From Epiperipatus broadwayi (Eukaryota > Onychophora > Udeonychophora > Euonychophora > Peripatidae): a stretch of DNA of 64,000 bases. The DNA is taken from NCBI GenBank assembly GCA_028023455.1, contig JAQFVV010006215.1, positions 6,121,230 through 6,185,229 of the forward strand, written 5' to 3'. The position numbers were made by a program, and so were the translations under genes. Every line of letters starts with the position of its first letter. Within the stretch, counting starts at the first letter, position 1. The notes beneath the pieces are model-generated. The model ran no database searches and was not told the DNA's origin. It worked only from the letters and a program-made list of their open reading frames with translations. Shown here one piece after another: positions 12,201-27,127 of this stretch.

Positions 12201-12656
12201 AAAAGATAAAACAAATCTATGTGTTAAAATATTAAAAATAAACTTATGGTTAATTGAAAAGAATGTTAATTAGATAATAATGAAGTAGGCTGTTCAACAA
12301 TGAAGGAAAAATGAAAAAATAGCAAAATCTAGAAATTATATTAATTTTTACACTATTCGTGAAAATAGATATTTTCAAAAGATTAAAAATGCTTCTAAAA
12401 GAGTAATTTGGAAAATGGTAAAGCATAAAAATTATTAAAGATAAAATAAAAACAAAAAAAGAATGGTTACTAATGCACTTAATGATATTTGATAGAATAA
12501 ACAAACTGATTAATGGACATTTGGGGGGGGGGGAGATAAAAATTTGGAATTTTTTTCATTTATAAATTCGAATATTTGTATGATTAAGTCTTGTTATAAA
12601 AAAGATAGAGACGAGCAATATAAAGAAAGGATATTGTTTATCTAATATATATATAT

Positions 12657-15600
12657 TGTAACAATACATTTGGTCCAGAGAAGGTTAAATAGATAATGTA
12701 CTACTTTAAATTTTTATTTATTTATTTATATATTAACTTAGAGGAAGACAACTCTTTTGCTAAATAAACTTTACTATTTTAAGCTGTTTATCTTACTTAT
12801 GCATTTTAAATTATATTAATAAAATGTTTGCTAAAAATGTATTTAAATCCTAATTACTAAAAGATATTAGTTAATTTATTTAATAACTGTTTAAAGTTAG
12901 AATTTTTTAGGTTAAGCTTAAGTAAAGTTAGTTTAAAATGGATATCTTGAATAAATTTCAATAGATAAAGTTTTATTTTTATCTTTAAAAAATTTAATTT
13001 GTTAGCCTGAAATAAATTTCACAGTTTCTTTAATTAGTTTTTAATGCATTACATGTGCAAATGGATGAGAGGGATGTTTTGAAAAAGAAGAGAGTTTAAA
13101 ATGAATTATTTTAAGTATTAATTATCTTTAAAAGAATAATATATTTCATAAAAGGTGTTATTTTAAAAAGTGGTTTAATAATAATTCTTTAAGAACTCTT
13201 AAATAAAAATCAAAGGTATTTTATTTAATAATTAAGATAAAGTTAATTTTATTTATTTTAATTAGTATCTAAACAGATGTCTCAAGGTTAAATCTATTTT
13301 TAGATGTCTTGGTTAATAAAAGGCCAAGGTTTTATCAATTAATTTTAATAACCTCACTCCTATATTAATTGCTGATTAAGTAAGATCACATTATAAACTT
13401 TACTGTTTTTCTGAGAAGCATGCTCACATTTAAAAAAACTAGAAAATAAATTATTATCTTTCAACTTATTTTAATGCTAACTTTTCTTTTAAAAAAATCA
13501 ATAATTAAATGTGCTGCTAAAACTTTAAAGTCATTTAAGCAAAAACTTACTTCAGACCATGCATGCTCTTCTGCAACGAACAATATCTTTCACATTGGAA
13601 AATACAATAAGTTTTATTGTTATAGAAAAATCTCCAAAGCATCATAAATATGAAAAAATACTATAAGAGACCACTAAGCTGAAGAATTCATACATGTTTG
13701 TTTTATCATTTTTAAGAATTTTTAGCTAATGCTAGACAATCAGTTTATTAACATTTTGTTGTTCAAATTGTTAAAAGTTATAAATTAATTATAACGACTA
13801 ATATTTATTGCATTATTTTAAAAGAAGCTATTTATTTGCAGACAATTTTTAAAATGTTTTTAAAGTATTAATTATTGAAACATTATTATAATTACAAGAC
13901 TGTTTCTAATATTATAACATCAATTTTGAAATAAATGCAATAATGAGTTTTTTCAAAATTATCGTAAAACCGAAGGAGGAAATGAAATGTAATCATTTTA
14001 GAAGTCTTCATTTATTTAAGATAAAAGATAATATCATTCAGGCTTATCTTTTTATTGCCTTGAAGAAGACGTTATATAATTGTATTTCATCTAACACAAA
14101 TAAAATATTATCTTGGAATTCAGTGATTTATTTAAGTGAAAATATGTTTATTATTCTGCAGAAAAGAAATGACTATATAAATTTTTGTCATGGGAGCGTC
14201 GCTCTTATTTGCTTATAGAAAAGTTTGTCTGTATTATATGTTCTCTCATCATTATTCATTTTAAAAATGCAAACAATATTTCAAGAAATTCCTGCTCTTA
14301 TTTATTTATTAATTCACTACATATGTGTTATAATGTCATCGGTTGTATGAGATGGAGTGGATGGCTGAAGGTCACTGGAAAGTCTGTTCAAATCCCCTAT
14401 ATATCTAAACTCCAGGTATATAAAATATATTTGTATTTAAAATATTACATATGTTAATAAAACAATGCAATATTTCATTTTATCTTTATGAAGAATGGTA
14501 AGACTCCTAAGTTAAGAAAGTTATTTTCATTTTTCTTTAAATGAAAGAACTCGCAAACTTTCAAGCTTATTTAAATAGGGTAATTTAAGTGTAGTGTGTT
14601 TTAAGAAATTGATATTACTATTATTATTGTTTTATTTATACATTATTAATTTATTATTATTATGCTTTGTATTATATTGGATATATTTATAATAATATAC
14701 ATGTTAAAATGGAAATTGGTACAAGTAAATTTCCAGATAAGAGTTATAATTAAAAATTGTTAAGACTTCTCAGAATTTATATTCTAATAGTATTAAAATG
14801 TATTAAATTCACAGGATAAAACAGCTTTTCTATGCTTAGTATGCAAATGAGTATATTATTTGGAGTTGATATGTGAATGAAAATAGTTTTAAATTCTTAG
14901 TGTATGATATTGCCTCACAATTACTTTTATATTGGTTTGCGTATTTTTTTAGTTAAAATATATGTGTTTATGGATTAAATTTCCATATATGATTGATAAT
15001 CCATGCCTTATTTATTTATTTATTGTTATTCTTCCAGTGGTCAAGTATCAATTACAGCAATTATGTTGATGGTTTCCATTGGACTTGAATTTTATTAAGC
15101 CTCTCCAAAGTTGAAATTGTGGCTTCTTCGGCACTTCCAGTTGTGTAACTGGGTGTCAATTTATTTATTACCATCCATTTGCCCTTTTACTTTATTAGTG
15201 TGTATTTTTATGAAAGCACATTTAAAATATATACATTTATGAAATTATTTAGCTCTACTTCAAGTTATTTTCATTGAGTATTGAGCTTTTTGTTATTCCA
15301 TCTCTATATGCATAAATAGATTTCTGTGTGCATAACTGCTGGTTGATTAGTAAAGTGAGAGAACTTCTTAAATGCAGTGTAAATTTAATTATCGTTATTT
15401 TATAAGAATTTACTCGAGGGATATATTTTATTTTAATTTATGTAAATGCTTATGTCAGTAATAGTTTGTACAGCTATATCTATTACTTATTGTTTTAATT
15501 CATTATTATATTATTAAATTTATATTAGATTATAAATAAATATTTTCTTATTCATTAGATACATTCATGTTTTCATGGTCATCATCATATCAATTTATCC

Positions 15601-16435
15601 AAAAAAATCCAACTAAAGTTATATTGAATATTGTTAAATTTAAGAATACATCTCAAGTCACATTAAAATCATTTATTATTTTCTTTATACCTGCATTATT
15701 TAAAATAAATATTATGTTGTTTTGCCTTTATTACAAGTATACTTAATGATGTACTGGGTGGCATAAAAATACCCTTTCCACCTACTGCATTATTTTTACT
15801 TTGCTTGGTACTATGTTATAGCTTTAATATATTTTGATAAGATTTATCCATAAGTTATATGAAGATGAATATTTATAAAAGAACTTTAAATATGTTGAAA
15901 GTATTTTTATTGCTAGCCAAAAATTACTTGAAGTATTCAAATACTTGAATACTATCTATTTTCACTTTCTCAAATATCTTACGAATAGGATCATAAAATA
16001 TAAAAAGATAAGAATATTTTGTGTATAAAAACCTAAGTTGTTATTTCATTTAATGGTATTTAAGTGTTAAGCAAATAATTATTTATTGTATCAAGTATGA
16101 ATAAAATCCTGAGATGTGGATAAAAAAAATAAGAACCCAATATTTAGATTAAACAAGAACCTGAGATTTAGATTGAATAAGAACATGAAATGTTTATTGA
16201 TTATATTTGTGTTATAATATATTTTATCCATAAGAGGAGTCATTCTCTGAGATATAAAAATCCATAGTTATTATGGTGCTGGCCTATTGTTGTTCTTTGG
16301 TACACATTGGTTTGGTGTTAAGAACTGACCTACCAAAAGTCAGGTTACAGGTTATCAGTTTTTTGGCGACCAAATGTGGTAGCCTTTGTTTTGAATTGTT
16401 TTTGTGGCAGATGAAAGTGCCCAAATAAGATTACA
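12657..16435. mobile_element. Possible LTR-element remnant between TA tracts
   Basis: TGTAAC follows (AT)n at 12657, and GATTACA precedes (AT)n at 16429-16435, like the outer ends of the gypsy relic at 39994-44379. Near 16345 GGTTACA is followed by TTTTTTGGCGACCAAATG, which resembles the sequence after an LTR and primer site. The interior has more G than C but no coding motif that I recognise. A very long solo LTR is one reading and chance is another. Confidence 0.25.
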
Positions 16436-18132
16436 ATATATATATAAACACATGCATAGAGAATTTAAAGAAGTTGTTCAATAAATGTTGTTTGATAATG
16501 AGTTAGCAATGGAAATAAGACATACTGCATCAAATTTCCTAAAGAGAAGGCAGTAAGAATAAACTAAATAAAATATATAAGTGAAGAAAGTTTGCATTAA
16601 AAATAAATACAAAAAAAAAAATATTAAAGAAATGAAAATAAGATATAAAAAGATTAGAAATAAACATCCGATAGGAAATCATACAGCAGAATACTGCATT
16701 GAAATATTTGGAAAATTAGATAACTAATGAAGAATATAATAATAAAGAAATAGAGTGAGAATTATTTCGTTTTTCATTGAAATTAGGTTTAAGAAAGACT
16801 TGTTAAATGTTTTGTTTAAATAGAGCAGAGAATTCAATAATAAAAAGAAAAGGAAAAAGTGAAAAGCTAAATATTTTAGAGATGAAACTTTGGAGAAAAG
16901 AAAAAATGTTAGCTGAAAGAATACGAAAAAAAAAATTAATTATTGGAAAATATTCTTAATAAAAAGAAGAGAAATAGAAAAAAAATCAGAAATAATAACC
17001 TTAAGGAGAGAAGCAAGTAAAATACTAAATATTTGAAAGCTTCTATTATCTGAACAAAATTACAAAAATAATCTTCGACTGCCAGATTTATATCAGTATG
17101 TATTACAATTTACTTAGGTAACATTTTAAAAATTTAATCTTGAAATATACACATTAAAAAAATAATAAATACGAAACAATAAATAAGTATAGATAACATC
17201 CTAGTTACAAATTTTCTACATATGTAGATTTCTATATATACAAAGAAATACTAGTTACAAAATGAATCTTAAGAAATAGAAAAATATCACAGAATACAAA
17301 CTGTGTGTGGTGGTAGTGGGGATAAAATTTCGTATGTGGCAAATCATATTCAAATAGTAAAAAATCTTGTTAAAGTTTATTATTATTTTATATAGTAATG
17401 TATTTACATATAAAGAAAACATTCAATATAAGCAATAATAATAATGTACTGATTTTTGTTTTTTTACTATGTTTTTGTGTTTAATGTTTATTTTTAAGCA
17501 AAACTTATTATTGAACATAATACTTGTGTAATTCATGAATAAATATATTTGTGGAATAATTCATCTATATAAATCAAAGACTTACTTACCTGGATTTTTT
17601 AGTAACAATTGTAAATTAATATAGCTAATTGCCATGAATATCTACCTTAATCCAATACCTCTATTTAATTCATGGTTTGAAGATATATCTATAGAATAAT
17701 TTTAACAAAACTTATTATAAATGATGTTTAAAAAAATTACAGCAAATTTATAAGAGGGGAGGGGAGGATAAATTAGTAAATAAACTGCTTCATTAAACAA
17801 TAATTCTAAAGTTTTCTTGATCTTTAAAGATTATACTAAATAAAGAATGATTAGTGGTGTCACTGAATAAATTGACTTGCATTTTTTTTAAAAAAAGTAA
17901 AATATAGTGAGGAGAGAATTAATCAGTATAGTTCATTAATGTTATGTTTAAATACATTTCATAATTACTATACATAAAGTAGCCACTCATAAAAGTGTAT
18001 GGGCATTCTAATGCTAAATATAAAAAAAAAAGGGTAAAAAAAAAAAAATTCCTCTAGAAACGAGTTTAATAATGAACACCCAAACTAATCTATAAATCAC
18101 AAATGCAACTATATATAGAATATGTTGATATA

Positions 18133-19340
18133 TTATTTTGTGACACTGTCTTTTAATTTCTTCAGCAGAAAACTTTTCTTTATGAAATATTTGCAATTCT
18201 CCAATCTGTTCTCTACCATATTTTCCCAATGGAAACAATCAACATTACATCTCTTTAGAATGTCTTTAAAATAACCTTTGTAATGTAAATTTACTTCTAT
18301 GAAAACTATGATCAGATTCAGCATAAAATATATTTTTAGAAAGTCTTGCATTGTTCATTCATTTTATATGTCTAATCCAATGAAGTTGTGATTTTATAAT
18401 AGCGAACTCTATAGCATAACATCCAGAAAATTTAAGAATATATTGAATAGTTTTATGACCTTGTCATTGTATTTTAAAATTTTTATGGAGTTATCTTTAA
18501 ATAAAACTTTTCTAATGCTTTTATAATGTGTTACTTCCATGCAACAAATTAGGTAAAATAATAGTTTTATATTTAGCTAACTTAGTTGCAGTAATTTTTT
18601 TTTTTATATCTAGTCTGTATTGCACCTCAATATTGAATTTCATCTTTCTTCTTACAAAATGCCAAGATATTCATTGGTTTTCATCCTCCATTCAAACTAA
18701 ATGTTGGAGAATTTTTCTTCTACTTAAGTAATAAAGAACATGAGTTTTTTGAACATCAATTAATAAACCAGTCTTTATATGTTAAATTCAAAATATTAAA
18801 TACGGTCTGTAAACTATCTTTTGAACTGGTAAAAATATCATAATCAACAGCATATTGTAAATCCAGAATCCAAGAACATGAAATTTTTATTTTCACTTAA
18901 TTGATTCAGTTTAAAAATTCCATCATCAAACCTTTTATTGCAACTTGATCCCTATTGTTTTAAGCTACTTATAAACAGCTCCAAAGACCACTGTCATAAA
19001 ATATATAACATTAACACCAGTTTTCATTTCAAATTTCTCAGATTTTCCATTATATCATGAAAAGCTGTATAATATGAATAAATTTTGGTAAAATTTCAAA
19101 CAATGCCATAAATCTATTTGATCAACTTAGTCAAATGTCTTATATAAATCAATAAAATATATAAATCACTTTTTTGTTGCTTAGCAACAAAAAACACATC
19201 TGCAGTGTTTCTTTATTTGCTAAAATCACACTTAATCTCTGGTAATCATTCATCTATAACTAGAAGCAGCCTATTCAATAAAATCCTTCAAAGTTCAGCT
19301 GTAATGAGTAATAATGATATTCCATAATTACTTTCAATCT
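18133..19340 (-). pseudogene. LINE 3' half, second family, decayed
   Basis: Minus-strand pieces follow LINE order. The RT catalytic block LQYAVD, standing for YADD, is near 18850. KLAKYKTIILPNLLHG is near 18580. QLHWIRHIK...NNARLSKNIFYAES is near 18380-18310. FKDILKRCNVDCFHWENMVE runs to about 18200. The ADD-to-AVD change and several stops make it dead. It differs from the RTE family at 31312. Confidence 0.65.
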
Positions 19341-20269
19341 TGTCTATTTCCTTTATTATTGTTTAATTAATGATTTCATACAGAATCTTATAAGTTTTTT
19401 AAACAGTTTTATGGCTATTAATACACTTATTATATTACATATATTAAAGTTATTATTTAATATTAATTTACATTTTTATTTAATTCAAGAAGTCCAAAAA
19501 CCATGAATCCTAGATTGATAGTATTTATACTACTATACAAAGAAAGAGAATATAGAAGACAGAAAAACTGGAAGTAGTTATCCAATACAGAAGGACTCCC
19601 TTTTGGCAAATATCCACATTCCATTCAGAATTTGTTTCATTATCCCACTACTAATGATTTTTTCCAAAAATATTTTGTTCAATGTAAATTTAAAAATGCT
19701 TTAATGCTAATATGAATTATTGTAGTATTCTTTTTTTTTAAATTTTCTATGTATTGTATGTTTACTAGTTAAAAGAGCCAGAACAAAAAAAATATATTGC
19801 TTTTATTGTTCTACTGGTATCCCAAAGTTGAATGTTTTAAATTGCTTTCTATGAAAAAAAAAAAAAAAGAGCATTTGAAATATATACATATTAATATCAA
19901 CCTTTAAAATTATGCAAGTTATTTTGAGAGGTTTTTTTTTTTAGTAGTAGTTTGATTTCCCGATATAAATGTATAAAAAAGAGGTTAAATTTATCTTAAT
20001 ACAATGTATAACATTCTGTGTTCTAATGATAGCAAGAAGAATAGTTTTAGCACATAAATCATTCAGATTTTATTTTGCTGGAAGAATCCTAACATAGTTT
20101 ACCTAATCCTAACATAGTTGACCTAATAATTATTCATTTATAGATTTTATCATTTTAGAGAAAATATTTTTTTTACTTTTTAAAAAAAAAATAAATCTAC
20201 CAATTTCATAAACAAAGAATTCTTAGATTCTCTTTCTCTGTCCTTACACAAACACACGCACATACTTAC

Positions 20270-20385
20270 TCTGGACTACAATTTACTTGTTTATAATCAT
20301 GAGTAGGTTGTGGCTGAGGAACTTCAACAGGAGTTGCAGGGAGTATATGCCTACTTTGTAATAAATTAAGTGTTCGATCTTCTCC
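20270..20385 (-). CDS. Sec24AB: Sec24 exon, linker into conserved core
   Basis: A 116-base exon: 38 codons plus two bases (GA), phase 0 start and phase 2 end. The acceptor is AACAATTAAG and the donor GTAAGT. It reads GEDRTLNLLQSRHILPATPV, then EVPQPQPTHDYKQVNCSP. The LLQ...LP.TP and VNCSP patterns match the segment just before the zinc finger in Sec24A/B. The split codon GA+T makes the Asp that precedes VFRCTLN in the next exon. The phase and residue match across an 11-kb intron is strong evidence. Confidence 0.95.
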
Positions 20386-23300
20386 CTTAATTGTTAAAAA
20401 AAAAATAAGAGAAAAATTGAAATAGGCATATAATTTTAAAAAATAACAAAATAACATGCAACAGATAGATTGATTTATATAATAAAAAAAATTAAAAATG
20501 CAAATTATTTTAGAAAATAGAACAATAATTGACAAAACTAATTTTTATCATAGAAAAAAAAATTGACAAAACTATTCAAATTTAATAATCAGTATATTAT
20601 TAAGCGTATCTCTTAAAAACACTTTATTAAATTAATGCATTATACTATTTACAGCTGAACAACTATTTTAAATTATAGTAAAAGATAATGATTATGAAGA
20701 GATAAAGATAAAAGTAATTATCAATAACATAAGTGTTATAATTGTTAACTGCAATCTAATTTGATATCAATTTAAACAGTATTCTATTATTTATGAATTT
20801 CAGAAACTAGATGAATTCAATTATTCATTTATATCTGTAATAAACCTTTTCTCTAATAAAATCAAAAATTAATATTTTCCAGACTTCTTTAATCACTCAA
20901 GATTTTCATTGTATTATATAATTTTAACACATAAACATTACTTTTTTTTTAAAATTGTCATGTATTTCATTTTATTTTTGATCAAATCATCCAACTTTTA
21001 CTACCATTTTAGCTTTCTTCTGAAGTGTTTTAGTCTTTTTTTTTCTTTTGCAATATTGATATCTTTCATATAAAAATTATAACTATTTATATTATACACA
21101 TGAAAGAAATTAAATTTATATTATTCATGTAATAAATAAAAAAATGAAAAGGTAGTAATGAAATACTATGTTCATTTTTTATTGTGAAGTCTTTCCTAAT
21201 CGATCTAATTAACATATAAGAGCTTTATAATTATTAAATTATGTATACTGAATACTATACAATTTAAATAAGAGTCAAAAAAACAAAACAACTGAACCCA
21301 TGATTAAAAATCAACAGTTTCACCTTTCTTAAACTATCAAATATTTACATAAAAATTTGTGGCTCTTTAAACTCTGGATAAGCAAATAATATAAAATTTA
21401 ATATAGTTCATAAAATAACAGTTTTCATTGTGAGTCTTCAAAATAAACCAATTATAACAATGGTGTGTTAGAAAAGATTTACAAAGACTCTTGTGAGTCT
21501 ATTGATAACTTTCAAGAATTTTGCAAACTAGTTGATAAAAATGATAACAATTATCAAAATTTACAATTGCTTAAGTTATATTATTACATTACTGAGACTA
21601 ATCAAGTCAGTTATATATTAAAAAAAAAAATTCAGCACATCAATGTGTCACATTGCCTGTTTTAATAACACATTAATTTATCCCATATATATATAATATT
21701 AAATTTTACCATGGAAGTCAGAACATAAACCAATGGTCAATTATAGCAATAAAATTTCCTAGGCATCATGAGAGATCTGTTTCAAGGAAATTAGTGGACT
21801 CTGCAAGTACAGTGCAGAAGTCTGAAAAATTTAGGTTCAGCAAGGACTTGTACAAGCATAACATTAGCCTAAATCCTGGGTACAAAACCCATTAGACACA
21901 AATTGTGTTGCATTATAAAATGCCATGGCTATCCTGACATTAAAATATGAAGAAAAAAAAAAAATTTCTAGGGTGCTGCAAAAAAATCTACTTATAGATA
22001 CAATTGCTTCATACAATAAACTTTCAAACATATGAAGTATAACATTAACTCAGAATATAGGACAGGAATCAATCTAAACAATTAAAACTTCTCAATCATA
22101 AGACAAAACTGTTATGTGACTTTGTTCACTCACGTGCATGTGACAAAAATTTGCAAATTTGTATTAAGTTATTGATGTGTAAGACAATTATAAAAAATTA
22201 ATAAAAACTTCTTTATTGAATATTACTGAGACAAATTAAAAATAAATAAATATAATTTTATAAATATGAAATTATAACTTGTCCTAAACTTTGAGATCAA
22301 TTATTTATTAATGAGACTTTTGCTACTGTAAGCATTGGATGCCAAATGCTTTACATCAGATTTAAGTGTTATCATTTTTAATAATACACATGCCAAATTA
22401 AAATTCATCAGTCATTTCATTGATTAAACTATCTTTTAAAAAATTCATTTCAGACAATGACTCACAAATGGAGAAGAAAATTGATAATACAACTATTGCT
22501 AGTTTTTTTTTTTAAACAATTAAAGGTTTGGAATGGCATTCCAAGTTCTCATAATTTCTTCTGGTGTACTTTTTTATTTTTATTATGTCAATGAACTAAT
22601 CATTTTAACAGCATTTCCCTATCTTCCAAATTCACCACTTAAAAAATCTCCATATTGAGTTTATGTGCTAATGTTGTGTATGGATGTAGAATAAATTTTG
22701 ATTTTCTGCAAATTATCTGAACTATGTAAATCTTAAAGAAAATTTGTTAATTATCGATTAAATAACTGCAGAAAACTCTTATGTCAATTTAACTTAACAC
22801 AAAATTGTATATCTGCAAATAATTTTTTTGTATTTGAAAATATTTGATGTTGAAAATAACTCATAAATGAACATTTGTAATTTAACTTTGAATGCTTTGC
22901 ATGATAATAATTGTCATTAACACCTTATAGTTTAACCTTTCATTCATTCCGATGTAAGTACAAATCAATAAAAAACAATTTGGAAAATCGTCAATTAATA
23001 CACTATATTTTTCAATGATTTTCTCATTATGCAAATAAAGTCTAATTTCACCTAAATACTCAACAAATCTTTAAAGAACTTTTCTGTGACTTAACCATCA
23101 GTACTATTGCATAGTACTTAATCATGGTACATTAAGTTTATCTCACTTAACAATTATAAAAATTTTGTTTACTTAAAAGTATGTGCAAATATAAAATTTA
23201 TTACAATCTTCCAGTAACTTAAAAGTGGATTTTGCACATAAAGCTTGTTGACGTATAATGCAATGAAAACCCAAAATTTAAATTAAGCAATACATTGAAT

Positions 23301-24831
23301 AAACAAAATCATTTCCCTCCCCAGTTATAGTGAAAATATTATCATTAGTTATTGATACAATTTTAGATAAATTTACTTATTTTTAAATGAATGGAAATAC
23401 CTACTCCTTTTGTTGATGATTAATGATGTTAAACTGATAAATTTTTCTTTGATATTATTCCCAACACAATAACGAATAAAAATTGCTAAACTAATTGATT
23501 CTGCTATTTCAGATTTTCATTAAGGCAGAGAAAAATTAAACCAGAATATTTCCATCTATTTTTGCTTGATGATTCGTATTTTTAGCCATTTCCAAGATTT
23601 TTTATTTTTTATGTATTCCATATCAGTTTGAAGCACCCCCCCCAAAAAAAAACAAAAAAAAAAAGCAAGTTATATTTGAATAATTGTCAATAAATTTTAT
23701 TTAGGATGCCGATTGAATATTTTTAATTGTCCAAGCAATAATTTTTTTTCTCTCTGTCTTTGCTTTTTTCACAGGTCAATTTATTATGAGTTCATAGTAG
23801 CATTTTGCAGATGACATTCTGCATACAATTATCCTGGAATTATAAAACACATATTGCTTTACTGCTTTCATTAATCATGCAATCCTCTTCAACCCATCAA
23901 TTTATAAACTCTTTACTTCTAGATTCTGATAATTTTTGTTTTTTATTTTCACTATGTTAAACAGAAATGTAACAAATTTATTCAAAAATAAAATAAAATA
24001 CTTTTTTTTAATAATTTCAAAAAAATTTAACATTTTATTATATACTTAAATAAAATTATCTTTATAATTCATATATAACTAAAACAAACCATAAATTCAT
24101 CAATACTCCTTCAACACTTTAAGCAAATAACTTTATTTATATATTTTACAGTTTCGACTGTACTAGCAGTACACAAACCAGTACACATTTTCAATAATAA
24201 TACATTTGCTGCTGTTTTCATCTTCTGATCATAGCATAATGTGGAATATAATAAATACAAGTTTAATTAGATATGACAAGAATCCAAAAATCCTAAACAA
24301 AAGTTATCACTATGTGTTGAATTGAATGAGAAAAATAATATTTATTGGTTAGTCTCTTCAGTTTAAAACAAAATTTTACTTATGAAGTTATTTTATTTTT
24401 TTTTTTTTTTCCCCCACCAATTTTTTTTTTTTTTCCCTCCTTTTTTCGCACAATAGGTTTGTTATGTTTTTTTTAAATAATCTTACAATAATATTAAAGA
24501 TAATATTTTGCTCTGTAGGATAATTTATTAAGTATTATAAAAATTCTGCTGTAAAAATATTTAGTACATTTATACATACAGATTCGCAAACAACTCAAAG
24601 CTTCTATAACCTTTTTCTGGATTCAGACTTTTCAGGTTTTCTCTTCATTTCATATGAGAAGTAACCAATGGTCAAGAAATATCTTCTTAAAGGTTCTTTG
24701 ATTTAATAAAATTGTAAAAAAAAAGAATCATGCAAAAATAATAATAAATTTTTATAAAGGAAAGAATTGTAATGTAGTACTGTTTCTGTATATACACTTT
24801 TTGGTTTCTGTTATCAAAAACTTTAAACATT

Positions 24832-25043
24832 TTTTGAATTTTATAGTTTCTATTATTAAATTTCTAATGTTTTGATCTTTTTATATATAGGTCATCTTCA
24901 AGGTTTTTAATATATATGCATATTGAAGTTGTATATATTCCAGTTTAGAATACATACATATTAAAAAACTTGAAGATGACCTATATATAATAAGACTTAA
25001 ACATTAATATTTGAAATTATAAAAATAAAAAAAAATTCAATGA
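24832..25043. repeat. Fold-back hairpin element, about 210 bp
   Basis: Arms of about 95 bases (24832-24925 and 24954-25043) are inverted copies. The best part is TATATATAGGTCATCTTCAAG against CTTGAAGATGACCTATATATA. No coding capacity, and no clear target duplication. Confidence 0.68.
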
Positions 25044-26594
25044 TTGTGATAAAAAGAAAACTATACATATAGAAATAATATTATAATTATATAATGGAAC
25101 AGAAGATAATAATACTTTGCAGGAAGTATGAATAGTAAAAGTCTATTTAACAAATTATTGATAAAAAAAGAAAATATATAGATTTTAATGTGTGAATAAG
25201 AGAGACTAGATACATTTAAGAAGTACAATAAGATCAATTTATATGTTTTTTTTTTTGGATATATTAAAATTTGCATAGCCAAAAGAAGTATTAAAATCAG
25301 TTTTCATTTAAAAAAAAAAATTAAACAAATCCACCTTTTATGTTAGTTACAATGCTTAATAAAGTTAAAAAACATTTTTATTTATTACTGTGAAACTGTG
25401 AGAAGAGAAAAGGGCTGATGGATTAATTGTATGATTTTACATTGGCTAATTAAAATGCTTGTCATAAACATAAGTAACACTAATTAAACTAGATATTTGG
25501 AAAAATAATAGTTACATCAAGTACCAGTAAAAACATTATAAATAAAAGGAGGGGGAGGGAGGAGAGGTACTTGAGTTAAGATACATTTTATTTTATACTT
25601 TCCTGATGTGAAAAATTAACTATGATAATCTATAAGCTTATTTATTGCCAAAGAAAAAGAGAAATGAAAAATACAAAAGTTATGTTTTTGTTTAAACTGT
25701 ATGCTAATGCAGTGAGTAAATGCAAAAGATTTAAAATGTTTTGGACCCTAATAAAAATGCTAAGTTAAAAGACTATAGATTATATCTGTGTAAAATGGAG
25801 TAGATGCTGTTTTAACTCTTCAGCCAATTTTAAAAATATCAATGAAAATGTTTGATAAATAAATACTGTTTCAGAATCAAGTGAAAAAAAAGTGTATATT
25901 TTTTACCCTAGAACATAATAATTATTTACAATAATAAAAAAAAAATGACATGAAAAAAAAAGTGACTCTTATAAAATTAGAATTATCTATAATAATGTAT
26001 AACTGGGCAAATACTATTTTGATTATATAATTGTATATTAGCAGTGAATAAATTTATTATTAGATAAGTTAGGATTTCAAATGAGATTATAATCAAGTTT
26101 AAGTAACAAAGAATTGCAATAACAGTAGTAATCTGTTCTTTACTAATCACCTATATAAGCATGAGTAATCAATTAACATCGGATAGTAATGTCAGTCAAA
26201 TTTCCAGATTAATTTCTGACTATTCTGGTCTTTGTCAGTAGGAAGCACAAATTCAAATCAATAAAACACTTTTTCTTCTTTTATATTTTCTAAGCTAAAT
26301 TATTTCAAAATTTTAGTACATTAAGATTTTGAATTAAAGATAATTTTTCTTCTACAGTTATATAAGTCTGATACTAGTTAAATTTAAAATATGGAAAATT
26401 GTATTATGCTTTATTAGGAATGAAACAAGTTGATTTTCTTTTGAAATTTTTTTAATTATTTTTAAAGTAAAGGTATAAAATATTCTACTGAATAATATTG
26501 TCAATAATGCATTGGACAGATTTTTATTTAATTTTATAGATACATATGCAATAAAAAATGAAGCAATTGTATACAAAAACCAATATGAATTTAT

Positions 26595-26610
26595 AACTTT
26601 AAAAACCTTA
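26595..26610 (+). repeat. Target-site duplication, left, 16 bp
   Basis: AACTTTAAAAACCTTA, repeated identically at 27291-27306. It flanks the family A hammerhead element. Confidence 0.85.
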
Positions 26611-26649
26611 TATAATGAGCATGTCAGTAGCTCTAAACAAGCTTTTCAG

Positions 26650-26700
26650 AACATCCCAATTTCTAGCTCTGGCTTTCGTCAGTGATGTGCCAGGATATTC
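26650..26700 (-). ncRNA. Family A hammerhead motif, decayed
   Basis: On the minus strand: GAATATCC, then CTGACGA, stem II AGCCAGAGCT, then GAAATTGG. The GTC cleavage triplet and part of stem I are deleted, so it is likely inactive. Confidence 0.6.
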
Positions 26701-27127
26701 AAGCATTAGATTTAAAATACCAGGTCAAGCCCAGCATTTTATCTAATGTTTAATTATTAAGTAGAAAATCTGAAATTTTCAGACATCCATATGTCTTCAA
26801 ATCTAACTATCTAACTTAAATAGCCATATGGGACTGAGCTAAGTTCAGTTATATCATATATTAATAACTTCAGCAATATAAAATCATCAATAACAATAAT
26901 TGCAAAAAAATCAAGTCATACATTATGTGACTTAATTTAATAAGCTTGTATTAAAAATGTTGTATAATGAGCATGTGCCAATAGTTCTTAACAAGATTTT
27001 CAGAACATCCCTATCCTCAGACTGGTTTCCAGTTTTGACTTTTGTCTGAAAATTTCAGATTTTCTACTTAATAATTAAACATTAGATAAAGTGCTGGACT
27101 TGACCTGGTATTTTAAATCTAATGTTT

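Larger units (their letters stand above)
9210..20269 (-). other. Sec24 intron, 11 kb
   Basis: Donor GTAAGT (complement at 20264-20269), acceptor TTTTTTTAG ending at 9210. It contains a decayed LINE at 18133-19340 and a possible long-terminal-repeat unit between TA tracts at 12657-16435. The segment 11250-11500 has a short coding-like plus-strand stretch (SELIHKTVTAAPQDI region) that I do not recognise. The interval 16500-17060 is A-rich on the plus strand. Elsewhere it is A/T-rich with no gene visible. Confidence 0.85.

Noticed and set aside
13943-14457. Two overlapping plus-strand frames of about 90 codons
   Set aside because: No family resemblance, biased A/T codons and no splice context; expected by chance in this composition.
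22300-24000. Possible minus-strand transposase
   Set aside because: Only vague coding-like runs; no motif could be placed, so it is mentioned only as intron content.
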